Shown: positions 16,933 to 24,404 of the stretch, one piece after another
How positions within the stretch are numbered: the stretch's first letter is position 1
How the letters are laid out: every line of letters begins with the position of its first letter
Origin: UBA3775 sp964584255
GTDB taxonomy: Bacteria; Bacillota; Clostridia; Lachnospirales; Lachnospiraceae
Length of the DNA stretch: 26,698 bases
Assembly (NCBI GenBank): GCA_964584255.1
Contig: CAZOZM010000023.1
Span: 1 to 26,698 of the forward strand
Direction: 5' to 3'
Position numbers and translations under genes: made by a program
The notes under the pieces: model-generated
What the model saw: the letters and a program-made list of their open reading frames with translations, nothing else
Database searches by the model: none
Told to the model about the DNA's origin: nothing

Positions 16933-17490
16933 TTATTGTTTTTGCTTCAAAAAATAGTGCATATTCGATTTATACACTTTAATTTTGATAATGTCAAATC
17001 CTAATGTCCTGAATTCATATCCTTCGTGATCCAATGGTGCTTCCACTACTATCAAAGCATCATCATCCGTAAGTTCATACTCTTTAAGCATCTGAAGAGC
17101 TTCAAATTCAAGATTTTTTCCGTATGGAGGATCAATAAAAACCAAGTCAAATTTCTTTTTCTTATTCTTCCATGCAGCAAGAGCATTCTTGAAATCCATC
17201 TGAAGAACCTCAGCTTTGTCATCAAGCCTTGTTTTCTTCAGGTTTGCCTCTATGCATTTGACTGCATCTCTTCCATAATCGGAAAAACATGCCGATTCAG
17301 CGCCTCTGCTCAACGCTTCGATTCCTAATCCACCGCTTCCGGCAAACAAATCAAGCACTGTCGCTCCCGGAACATAAGACTGAATCATATTGAAAAGTGT
17401 CTCTTTTATTCTGTCCGTTGTAGGTCTTGTATCCATACCTGCCGGTGTCATAAGTGCAACACTTCTCGCACTTCCAGCAACTACTCTCAT
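16933..17490 (-). CDS. rsmD: 16S rRNA (guanine(966)-N2)-methyltransferase
   Basis: RsmD methylates G966 of 16S rRNA using S-adenosylmethionine. The 185-residue protein begins MRVVAGSARS. It contains RPTTDRIKETLFNMI, the SAM-binding LDLFAGSGGLGIEALSRGA (about 47-65) and the catalytic DPPYGKN. The ATG at 17490 has GGAGG five bases upstream; an upstream GTG in frame at 17517 is less likely. A strong promoter lies at 17524-17551, so this is probably the first gene of the rsmD-coaD-coiled-coil transcript. Confidence 0.96.
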   Translation of the reverse strand: MRVVAGSARSVALMTPAGMDTRPTTDRIKETLFNMIQSYVPGATVLDLFAGSGGLGIEALSRGAESACFSDYGRDAVKCIEANLKKTRLDDKAEVLQMDFKNALAAWKNKKKKFDLVFIDPPYGKNLEFEALQMLKEYELTDDDALIVVEAPLDHEGYEFRTLGFDIIKIKVYKSNMHYFLKQKQ

Positions 17491-17523
17491 GCTTACCTCC
17501 GGTTCTGAAATTTCCACATGCTT

Positions 17524-17551
17524 ATTGTACTATACAATGTGGATTTGTCAA
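17524..17551 (-). promoter_or_regulatory. rsmD-coaD promoter with overlapping palindrome
   Basis: On the minus strand the consensus TTGACA (17546-17551) and TACAAT (17524-17529) are 16 bases apart. The -10 is one arm of a perfect palindrome, ATTGTA-CTA-TACAAT (17524-17538), and flanking CCACAT/ATGTGG arms extend the symmetry. A protein bound here would block the promoter. Confidence 0.75.
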
Positions 17552-17606
17552 TAAAAATTCTGCCGTAAATCTATCTGTTTTACAGTTTTCACCTGCCTTC
17601 AGACGC

Positions 17607-18464
17607 TTATTTATCTGTTGCAAGAATTGCTTTAACAACACCGTCAAGCCAATCCTTTTTAAGTGTCTCAACAGCTCCTCCGTCAATAAGCTCTGCCACT
17701 TCCGGATCAATTGGAACTTTAGCAAGAAGTGGTATCTCATATTTTCCGGCTACATTTTCAATATCGCTGTTTCCGAAAACCGAAATGTGCTTTCCGCAAT
17801 CCGGACATACAAGATAACTGTAATTTTCAACCAGACCTATAATAGGAACATTCATGGCCTTTGCCATGTTAACTGCCTTACCGACAATCATGCTTACGAG
17901 GTCCTGAGGACTTGTAACAACAATTATTCCGTCTACCGGAAGTGACTGGAAAACGGTAAGAGGAACATCGCCTGTTCCCGGAGGCATGTCCACAAACATA
18001 TAATCAACATTGTCCCACAGTACGTCACTGTAGAACTGTTTAACGGTTCCTCCAATTACCGGGCCTCTCCAAAGAACAGGAGTATCTTCTTTTTCAAGGA
18101 GATTGTTTATACTCATTGTCTGTATTCCTGCTGCCGTAACAACCGGGAAGATCGCCTCATCATCAGCTTCTGCGAGCTTATTGATGCCAAATGCCTTTGG
18201 TATGGATGGTCCTGTAATATCTGCATCAAGAATTGCCGTTCTGAATCCCATTCTGTTGAAAAGAACCGCAAGGTATGATGTAACAAATGACTTACCTACG
18301 CCGCCCTTTCCGCTCACTACGGCAATAACCTTATTTACTTTTGCTCTTGAATTAAGCTTAGCTTTTAAATCCTCCGGATTAACTCTTGAACTGCAATCTG
18401 CTCCGCATGATGAACAGTCATGAGTACAATTTTCTGCTGTTTCGTTTTTTAATTCTTCGCTCAT
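17607..18464 (-). CDS. Mrp/NBP35-family Fe-S carrier ATPase
   Basis: A P-loop ATPase of 285 residues that is expected to carry and deliver iron-sulfur clusters. The N-terminus has four cysteines (13, 17, 20, 24), as in NBP35-type proteins. The deviant Walker A SGKGGVGKS is at 51-59, then DADITGPSIPKAFG, MPPGTGDVPLTVFQ and, near residue 210, the CPDCGKH pair that bridges a cluster between two subunits. The frame is open back to 18581, but GAGGG five bases before the ATG at 18464 and the family N-terminus favour the shorter form. It has its own promoter (18662-18690) and an unusually structured leader. Confidence 0.93.
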   Translation of the reverse strand: MSEELKNETAENCTHDCSSCGADCSSRVNPEDLKAKLNSRAKVNKVIAVVSGKGGVGKSFVTSYLAVLFNRMGFRTAILDADITGPSIPKAFGINKLAEADDEAIFPVVTAAGIQTMSINNLLEKEDTPVLWRGPVIGGTVKQFYSDVLWDNVDYMFVDMPPGTGDVPLTVFQSLPVDGIIVVTSPQDLVSMIVGKAVNMAKAMNVPIIGLVENYSYLVCPDCGKHISVFGNSDIENVAGKYEIPLLAKVPIDPEVAELIDGGAVETLKKDWLDGVVKAILATDK

Positions 18465-18655
18465 ACTAACCCTCATTTCTCTGCGCTTTTTCTTCATCCG
18501 AACCGTAATCAGTGACATTACACGCGGTTTTCTGATATTATCAGTTACATGATGACATTTATTGCTTTTCAGCAAAGTCAAGGCAAAGCATTATCAAGCT
18601 TTGCCTTAAACAAAAATCTTTTTTGTAGCGTGAGAAGTCTTTCTCACCTGCACTC
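18465..18655 (-). promoter_or_regulatory. Structured 5' leader of the Mrp gene
   Basis: Between the predicted start (near 18655) and the ATG, the minus strand can form a string of hairpins. In order these are GTGAGAA/TTCTCAC with a 4-base loop, CAAAAA/TTTTTG with a 3-base loop, AAGGCAAAGC/GCTTTGCCTT with an 8-base loop (18580-18607, perfect), TTGCT-GAAA-AGCAA with a GNRA-type loop, and CTGATA/TATCAG around one base. A weaker AACCG/CGGTT pair encloses the last part. I do not recognise it as a known riboswitch. Confidence 0.5.
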
Positions 18656-18661
18656 TTTTAA

Positions 18662-18690
18662 ATATAACATATTCACGGAGTAATAATCAA
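18662..18690 (-). promoter_or_regulatory. Probable promoter of the Mrp gene
   Basis: On the minus strand TTGATT (18685-18690) and TTATAT (18662-18667) are 17 bases apart. It sits 22 bases past the stop of the preceding gene. Confidence 0.55.
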
Positions 18691-18711
18691 CCTCAAATCC
18701 CATTTTAGTGA

Positions 18712-19077
18712 CTATTTGTTTATGTTTTTTTCATTCTTTCTCTCTAGATATTCAAGCATTTCATCGTACTGCTTATACAAATGCTGAACTCCGTTTTCCA
18801 GGAGATAATAGTGCTTTATGTAAGGAATCAGCAGAACCATAAAAGCTATTATAAGAATTAGCATACCCAGTGTAGGATTGCTGATTGCATATAAAATACA
18901 CAATACGGTCAAAACGGCAAAAACCATCGTAACAATCAGGTGAATGAGTCTTTCATGCATGAAAAACTCAATCTGAATGAGATGTTTTTTTATTTCTTTT
19001 TCCCAATCAGCTCCATCTGTTCCAAGTGCCAGAAGCTTTGAAGTCGCTTCAATGTAGTTAAGCATCCTTTTCTTCAT
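18712..19077 (-). CDS. Small membrane protein of unknown function
   Basis: A protein of 121 residues with two adjacent hydrophobic segments in its middle, separated by a short SNPTLG turn. A basic, mostly helical N-terminal part precedes them, and a C-terminal charged helix (QYDEMLEYLERKNEKN) follows. This is a hairpin topology with both ends probably in the cytosol. I do not recognise the family. GGGAGG nine bases upstream supports ATG 19077. The start overlaps the last 20 bases of the AI-2E family gene, so translation of the two is probably coupled. Confidence 0.72.
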   Translation of the reverse strand: MKKRMLNYIEATSKLLALGTDGADWEKEIKKHLIQIEFFMHERLIHLIVTMVFAVLTVLCILYAISNPTLGMLILIIAFMVLLIPYIKHYYLLENGVQHLYKQYDEMLEYLERKNEKNINK

Positions 19078-20248
19078 CTTTTTCGTCCTCCCTTTCATAT
19101 CCGTCAATCATACCTGTATATTCAGCCATTCTCTGTGACAAAAGCCTTATGTCATTAAACGTAGGGGTAAAGAATCCCGTTTTTCCAAGTCCTATAACAG
19201 CCATGCATACAATAGGTGCCAGAATCATACCGAAAATACCACCCATTTTAATTCCCACAAAAAGACTGATAAGCGAAACCAAAGGATGAAGTCCGGTCTG
19301 ATTTCCGACTATTTTAGGTTCTACAATTCTTCTGAACAAAAACAGTGCAAACGTAAGAACCGCATAAATTATTGCCTTGGTATAATTTCCTGAAACCACA
19401 AGCACCACTATCCATGGTACAAGTATGACACTGCTTCCAAGCAGCGGAATAAAGTCGACCACTCCCACAAGCAGGGCAAACAGCACGGCATAACTCTGAC
19501 CGACTATCAGAAAAACGATAAATGCAATCAATGCAACAAGTGATGATACAATCAGCTGTGCTCTGAGATATCCGAATGTTGCACTTCCTGCCGCGTCCTT
19601 AATCTGTTTAAGATATGGTCTTATTCCATGAGGAATAAAACTTTTCAGCTTTGCATTAATTGCAGGAAAGTCTGAACAGATAAAATATGTTGCCATAAGA
19701 AAGAATAACGATCCAAGTAAAACACTGCCGATTGTCGGCGCATAATTGGATATCTGATTAATAAGTTCCGGTGTCATTCCCGGCAAATCATGTTTTACCC
19801 ATACCGAAAGCTTGGCTATAAGCTGATCCACCACGCCCATAAGCTGTTCCTGTTTCAGGCTTGTTCTTGAGGCCACAAAGTCAGCCAGCTCATTTATTAC
19901 ATTGTACACACTCTGCATGTATACTTCCCTGTTTTTAACCAGTTCCATTCCCTGTTTGGCAATGTAATAAACGATTCCCGTTATGGCAATTATCGCCACG
20001 CACATTATGGCAATGACAAGTATGATTGACCATATCTTTCTGAGGTGCTTATACTTTCCAGAAAGTCTCTTTATTACCGGCATAAGCAGCAGCGCCGAAA
20101 CGATATAAGCTATCACGAATGGCATTAAATACTTCAGGAACGGTCCGAAGAAAACAAACAGCGCTATAAGGCTAAGTGCAATTATCAGAATCCTTAATCC
20201 CAATCTTGCAATCAGTTTTTTTGTTGATATCTCCCTTTCTTCTTTCAT
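19058..20248 (-). CDS. AI-2E family transporter (YtvI/PerM type)
   Basis: A 396-residue polytopic membrane protein. A pair of N-terminal membrane segments, one further segment, a long soluble stretch (about 90-175), and a C-terminal block of membrane segments match the AI-2E exporter/PerM family. VGVVDFIPLLGSSVILVPW and the VEPKIVGNQTGLHPLVSL segment are characteristic. Members include sodium/proton antiporters and putative autoinducer-2 exporters, so the substrate is open. AAGGAAA lies before the ATG at 20248. It follows the YczE-like gene by 17 bases. The C-terminal tail is acidic and lysine-rich. Confidence 0.9.
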   Translation of the reverse strand: MKEEREISTKKLIARLGLRILIIALSLIALFVFFGPFLKYLMPFVIAYIVSALLLMPVIKRLSGKYKHLRKIWSIILVIAIMCVAIIAITGIVYYIAKQGMELVKNREVYMQSVYNVINELADFVASRTSLKQEQLMGVVDQLIAKLSVWVKHDLPGMTPELINQISNYAPTIGSVLLGSLFFLMATYFICSDFPAINAKLKSFIPHGIRPYLKQIKDAAGSATFGYLRAQLIVSSLVALIAFIVFLIVGQSYAVLFALLVGVVDFIPLLGSSVILVPWIVVLVVSGNYTKAIIYAVLTFALFLFRRIVEPKIVGNQTGLHPLVSLISLFVGIKMGGIFGMILAPIVCMAVIGLGKTGFFTPTFNDIRLLSQRMAEYTGMIDGYEREDEKDEEKDA

Positions 20249-20265
20249 TGTTTCCTTTCCATCGT

Positions 20266-20907
20266 TTATTCCGTTTCTGCGGTTTTAACGATATATTTTT
20301 CTATTATATTCTCCCTCATCCATGCTATAACCGGTCCAAGGCAGAATGCCATGATAACAGTTACAAATCCGACCGTCTGGCCGAGCAAAAATCCTATTAT
20401 AGCAAAAGTAATATCGTATATTATTCTGACAGTCTTAAACGAGAATTTTTTCTGTTTCTCGGCTATTATGAAAGAAATCGCATCATATGGTGACGTTCCA
20501 AGTTGAAGTGCCATGTAAAGCGATGCCGAAAAAATGAATATTATCAGTGCCGGTACAACAACCACTGCCCTGACGGTAAAACTTGCGAAGATGTCATGAC
20601 TGAGTATCTTTTCAAGCAGCCAGGTCATAAAATCACATCCGAATCCTACCAGATACATGTTTGATATTGTTCCCCAACCTATCTGTCTCTTGTCACAGAG
20701 AAAAACAAATACCAGCAGAATTGTATTAAGACCGCCCTGCAGCAATCCGAAACGTATTCCCAAAAGTTCGGCAATTCCAAGATTTGTCGTCGTACATGGA
20801 TCGGTTCCGAAATTACACTTATTTAAAAAAGCTACGCAAAAGCCCATCATAATGGTCGAAAGTACAACCAGAACAAGACTTTTTTTATCCACATTTAAAA
20901 ACTTCAT
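20266..20907 (-). CDS. YczE/YitT-like integral membrane protein
   Basis: A 213-residue protein with about five membrane segments. The start LVLVVLSTIMMGFCVAFLNK, then NFGTDPCTTTNLGIAELLG, and later LYMALQLGTSPYDAISFIIAEK are typical of the YczE/YyaS family of small integral membrane proteins, whose role is unclear. The ATG lies five bases after the aroB stop. GGAGAT within the end of aroB serves as ribosome site, so its translation is coupled to aroB. Confidence 0.82.
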   Translation of the reverse strand: MKFLNVDKKSLVLVVLSTIMMGFCVAFLNKCNFGTDPCTTTNLGIAELLGIRFGLLQGGLNTILLVFVFLCDKRQIGWGTISNMYLVGFGCDFMTWLLEKILSHDIFASFTVRAVVVVPALIIFIFSASLYMALQLGTSPYDAISFIIAEKQKKFSFKTVRIIYDITFAIIGFLLGQTVGFVTVIMAFCLGPVIAWMRENIIEKYIVKTAETE

Positions 20908-20912
20908 TAAAG

Positions 20913-22025
20913 TTACATCTCCATTATAATTTCTCTTGCAGTTTCTTCAGAAACCGGCATTGCGAAAACACCTTCGGAGAACTCTACTATTTCTCCGATT
21001 CCTTTTTGAATGACGAATCTGAGTTTTCCGTTTCTGACCTTTTTATCTGTGTAAAGTTTCTTTACAAGTGCTTCTCTGTCTATATATTCAGGAATGGATA
21101 CCGGAAGACCGGCTGATTCAAGAAGATTTGTCACTCTCTGTGCTTCTTCTTCTGTCATATATCCGAATTTTACCGCAAGTTTCACTTCAGCTGCCATGCC
21201 GATTGAAACGGCTTCACCATGTTCAAGCCTGTAATCACTTACCGTTTCTACCGCTCTTCCTACCGTATGGCCGAGATTAAGAACTTCTCTGAGTCCCGCC
21301 TCTCTTTCATCCTTCATTACCACCGAATACTTTATCTTACAGTTTTTTTCAGAGATGTAAACACATGATTCTTCATCTATATCAAGAATATCCTTCATGT
21401 GTTTTTCCAAATACTCAAAGAAATCATAATCTGCAAGACATGCATGTTTTACCGTCTCAGCCATTCCGCTTGATATCTGTCTTTTTGGCAGACTTTTCCA
21501 GCATTCAATGTCTATATATACCTTTTTCGGCTGATTAAACATTCCAATGAGATTTGTTGCCAAAGGAGTATCAACCGCAGTTTTACCTCCGACTGATGCA
21601 TCTGCCGCAGCAAGCAGAGTTGTCGCATAATTAATAAACGGAACACCTCTTCCAAACGTTCCTGCAACGAAACCGGATATATCCGTAACAACACCTCCGC
21701 CAACAGCTATTACGCAACAATCCCTTCTAAATCCCTTTTCCAGCATTGAATCTTCAAGAAAAGCCTTCATCTCGCGTGTTTTGCTTTTTTCTCCGGCAGG
21801 TATTACAAAAAGCTCCGCTCCATAACCTGCTCTGACTATTTTGCTGTATATACCGTCAGCATAAAGTGTTTTCACATTGCTGTCCGTAATAATGGCAAAC
21901 TTCCTGATATTTCCTACAAGTCCGTTATTTATGTCTTCAATCAGTCTGTCCGACAGTCCGTAACCTGTTTCAATTTCATAACTGTCATCAACAACCTTTC
22001 TCAGTTCAACATTAAAAACGCTCAT
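20913..22025 (-). CDS. aroB: 3-dehydroquinate synthase
   Basis: AroB converts DAHP to 3-dehydroquinate, the second step of the shikimate pathway, using NAD and a divalent metal. The 370-residue product contains IPAGEKSKT, the NAD-binding AVGGGVVTDISGFVAGTFGRGV, NYATTLLAAADASVGGKTAVD, the metal-binding GMAETVKHA, and LNLGHTVGRAVE with HGEAVSIGMA. GGAGG precedes the ATG at 22025. No other shikimate genes are in the window; it is embedded in an operon of unrelated functions. Confidence 0.98.
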   Translation of the reverse strand: MSVFNVELRKVVDDSYEIETGYGLSDRLIEDINNGLVGNIRKFAIITDSNVKTLYADGIYSKIVRAGYGAELFVIPAGEKSKTREMKAFLEDSMLEKGFRRDCCVIAVGGGVVTDISGFVAGTFGRGVPFINYATTLLAAADASVGGKTAVDTPLATNLIGMFNQPKKVYIDIECWKSLPKRQISSGMAETVKHACLADYDFFEYLEKHMKDILDIDEESCVYISEKNCKIKYSVVMKDEREAGLREVLNLGHTVGRAVETVSDYRLEHGEAVSIGMAAEVKLAVKFGYMTEEEAQRVTNLLESAGLPVSIPEYIDREALVKKLYTDKKVRNGKLRFVIQKGIGEIVEFSEGVFAMPVSEETAREIIMEM

Positions 22026-22098
22026 ATTTTCCTCCTTATCAGAGATTTATGAATAAAACAAACGGTTTACTGTTGCTTCTGTTTACAGTCCGACGTTC

Positions 22099-22755
22099 TC
22101 ATTCATTACTCAAAAAATCCTTTACTCTTTCTTTGTACTGAACATAAAAATCACTGCCCTCATCATAAGGCGTCAGATAAAACCGTTTAAGAATTTCAAC
22201 ACAGTATTTTTTCTGCATATCATCAGAAAGACCCTTTATCTTTTCGCACGCTTCAGTACAAAAAACATGCCAATCCATCACAAAGCTTTCATAAGTGTTT
22301 ATATCCGGTATTCCAATCCATTTTTTAATCTTTACTTTGGTTTTTCCGGGATAAGGACACTCGTTCACCTGGTTAATATATTTAAACCCTCCGTCCTCAT
22401 ACAGCCTTCCCAATGGAAAAAGCCTGCATATTCCCGGTCTGTAAGAATGAATCCGGCACCTTCCGTTTTTATCTAAAAACCCACACGAATGGCCGTTTTC
22501 GTCCATATTGATGTGCGGGAGAATGATTCCGTCCTTCACCGAAAGTCCGATTTCCTTATATAGCATCTCTGACAGATTTTTTCCGGTTCCCTTTGAAAGA
22601 TTATATGCATCAAACGGGTCAAGTACTATCGAATCTCCCATTTCCCTGCAACAGGATGAACAACCGTTACAGCCATGGCAATCCGCCTTTACCATATCAT
22701 TTCCGTCATACAACCTTCCATCCGTAATTTCTTCAAGATTAACCAACCTTTTCAT
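22099..22755 (-). CDS. YkgJ-family cysteine cluster protein
   Basis: A 218-residue cytosolic protein. Five cysteines in the pattern CxxCxxCxxCC (26, 29, 32, 35, 36) are followed by a later CGFLDKNGRCRIHSYRPGICRLFP block. This is the YkgJ/Fe-S oxidoreductase-like zinc- or iron-binding family of unknown reaction. The start at 22755 lies one base after the stop of the nitroreductase gene, so the two are coupled. Alternative families are unlikely given the cysteine spacing. Confidence 0.88.
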   Translation of the reverse strand: MKRLVNLEEITDGRLYDGNDMVKADCHGCNGCSSCCREMGDSIVLDPFDAYNLSKGTGKNLSEMLYKEIGLSVKDGIILPHINMDENGHSCGFLDKNGRCRIHSYRPGICRLFPLGRLYEDGGFKYINQVNECPYPGKTKVKIKKWIGIPDINTYESFVMDWHVFCTEACEKIKGLSDDMQKKYCVEILKRFYLTPYDEGSDFYVQYKERVKDFLSNE

Positions 22756-22756
22756 A

Positions 22757-23293
22757 TCAGAAAATCCTGCACACTTCCGATACGTCTTTTCGTGCAGGAG
22801 CTTTTGGTTCCTTATTTCCGTATCCGAGTGCTATAACGGAAACAACTTCTTCATTTTCCGGAATGTTAAACATCTCTCTAAGTGCTTTTTCATCCCTTAT
22901 TCCCATTATAAGCGTATCAAGACCCATATCTTTTGCCTTGAGAATGAGATATGCATTCTGTATTCCGAGGTCATACGCTCCCCACTCATTTCCTATTTCA
23001 TTCTGTGGTTCGGTTTCCGTCTTAAATCCCGAAATATTCTTTACAAAAGTTGCAACGATTATTGCCGAGCAGTTTTCGGTATTCTTTCTGTTGAATTCAG
23101 GAAGTCCCTTTTCCCTTGCCTCATTCACTTTTTCCGGAGAAATTGCAACATAATATCTTCCTGTCTCCGAGTTTTTCCATGAAGGAGCTTTAAGTGTAGT
23201 CTCAATAAGTTCTCTGATCATTTTCTCATCAACCACGCCGTTTTTGTATGCTCTCATACTTCTTCTTTCATCTGTAAGTCTGTTAAATTCCAT
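22757..23293 (-). CDS. Nitroreductase family protein
   Basis: A 178-residue FMN-dependent oxidoreductase-like protein. The RRSMRAY segment (10-16) is the phosphate/flavin-binding start of the family. APSWKNSETGRYYV, GAYDLGIQNAYLILKAKDMGLDTLIMG and VVSVIALGYGNKEPKAPARKD are also typical. The natural substrate cannot be inferred. GGAG precedes the ATG at 23293. It lies 35 bases after the esterase gene and is directly coupled to the YkgJ protein. Confidence 0.92.
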   Translation of the reverse strand: MEFNRLTDERRSMRAYKNGVVDEKMIRELIETTLKAPSWKNSETGRYYVAISPEKVNEAREKGLPEFNRKNTENCSAIIVATFVKNISGFKTETEPQNEIGNEWGAYDLGIQNAYLILKAKDMGLDTLIMGIRDEKALREMFNIPENEEVVSVIALGYGNKEPKAPARKDVSEVCRIF

Positions 23294-23328
23294 TTTTATC
23301 TCCTTTATATTTAATGTTATAGATAAAT

Positions 23329-24393
23329 CTACATTCCAAACATTGTTCTGATCTTCTGTGCTACCGTATCTGATGCTTTTTCGTGACTGAGCTGTGTAGG
23401 ATGATAGTCACTTGTGAGGCCATCCTCCGGAAGCATATGTCTGATTTCACATGTATAAACCTCTTCATCCCCGGTTTCCTTTTTGTAGATTTCCGCAACT
23501 CTTTCCACATTATCAAAACTTACGGCATCCATCAGCCCAAGTGTCAAAAGAATTTTCGCCGCGGAATTATGTTTTCTTATCACCTTAAGAAAGCTTACAT
23601 AATTATCCACATAATCATCAAGACGATCCCGGATATTTCCCGTATAACTGAAATCATTTGTGCCAAGGTTGACAACCACCAGCTGTGGTCTGAAGGATTC
23701 AAAGTTCCATTCTGCATCCTGTATCTTAGTTCCGTCTCTCATGCAGGCATGTGAGAAACCACACTTTTCATACAAAGGAGGAACAAGATGGGTAAGCAGT
23801 TTCCTATCATCATTTGTATATCCTGAAATAATTCCAAAACCGGAATAACTTACCAATGAGTAATCCGCATCCAGCTTCCGTGCTGTTTTCATTGCATAGG
23901 CTTTTGTACAATCCTCCGTATCCGTTCTGAAAGGAACCGAAGGATCCTCCATATCTGCGCCGTAACCACATGTGATGGAATCACCTACAAATTCTATCTT
24001 AAAGCTCTTTTCCTCCGGTTTAATTATTTCTCCGCCGGAAATCACTATACTGCCTATTCCAATCATCGACATGGCACATTCTGACAGTTTCACTACTCTG
24101 ATTTCATGTCTGCCTTTTCCATCGAGAACCAGTTTTATTTCTTTTTCAGGCTCATCCATCATAAAATCTGCCATTCTTACTTCATCCGAATAAACTGCCA
24201 CTCTTGCTTTTCCCTCAGTCTCTGTCCCGGCAATTGAACTGTCTCCCCAAAAGTGAATCGATACATTTTCGGCTTCCGTAATGAACTTTATGCCGCTTCC
24301 CGAAAGACCGCACCAAAGAATACCGTTACTGTAAAAAGTACGTCCTACTCTCATTACATTTTCATTGTCTGCATATATTTTTCTGCTGCTCAT
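23329..24393 (-). CDS. Carbohydrate esterase family 2 (acetyl esterase), apparently cytosolic
   Basis: A 354-residue protein with the CE2 two-domain layout: a beta-sandwich N-terminal domain (about 1-125) and an SGNH hydrolase domain. GDSITCGYG (138-146) carries the catalytic serine 139, NLGTND (242-247) the oxyanion region, and DYHPTQLSHEKAS (329-341) the histidine. CE2 enzymes remove O-acetyl groups from xylan, mannan or their oligosaccharides. There is no signal peptide, so it would act on imported oligosaccharides, as described for Roseburia intestinalis CE2. No glycoside hydrolase is nearby. It starts 11 bases after the nuclease stop, with AAAGGG as ribosome site. Confidence 0.87.
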   Translation of the reverse strand: MSSRKIYADNENVMRVGRTFYSNGILWCGLSGSGIKFITEAENVSIHFWGDSSIAGTETEGKARVAVYSDEVRMADFMMDEPEKEIKLVLDGKGRHEIRVVKLSECAMSMIGIGSIVISGGEIIKPEEKSFKIEFVGDSITCGYGADMEDPSVPFRTDTEDCTKAYAMKTARKLDADYSLVSYSGFGIISGYTNDDRKLLTHLVPPLYEKCGFSHACMRDGTKIQDAEWNFESFRPQLVVVNLGTNDFSYTGNIRDRLDDYVDNYVSFLKVIRKHNSAAKILLTLGLMDAVSFDNVERVAEIYKKETGDEEVYTCEIRHMLPEDGLTSDYHPTQLSHEKASDTVAQKIRTMFGM

Positions 24394-24404
24394 TTTTTAC
24401 CCTT

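Noticed and set aside
22026..22098. Two direct GTTTAC copies 16 bases apart upstream of aroB.
   Set aside because: Only six bases long in AT-rich DNA; likely chance without further copies.
22508..23182. A 224-codon plus-strand frame opposite the YkgJ and nitroreductase genes.
   Set aside because: It spans two convincing genes on the other strand, has an unlikely composition rich in Phe, Ser and Cys, and shows no family motif. It is a shadow frame.
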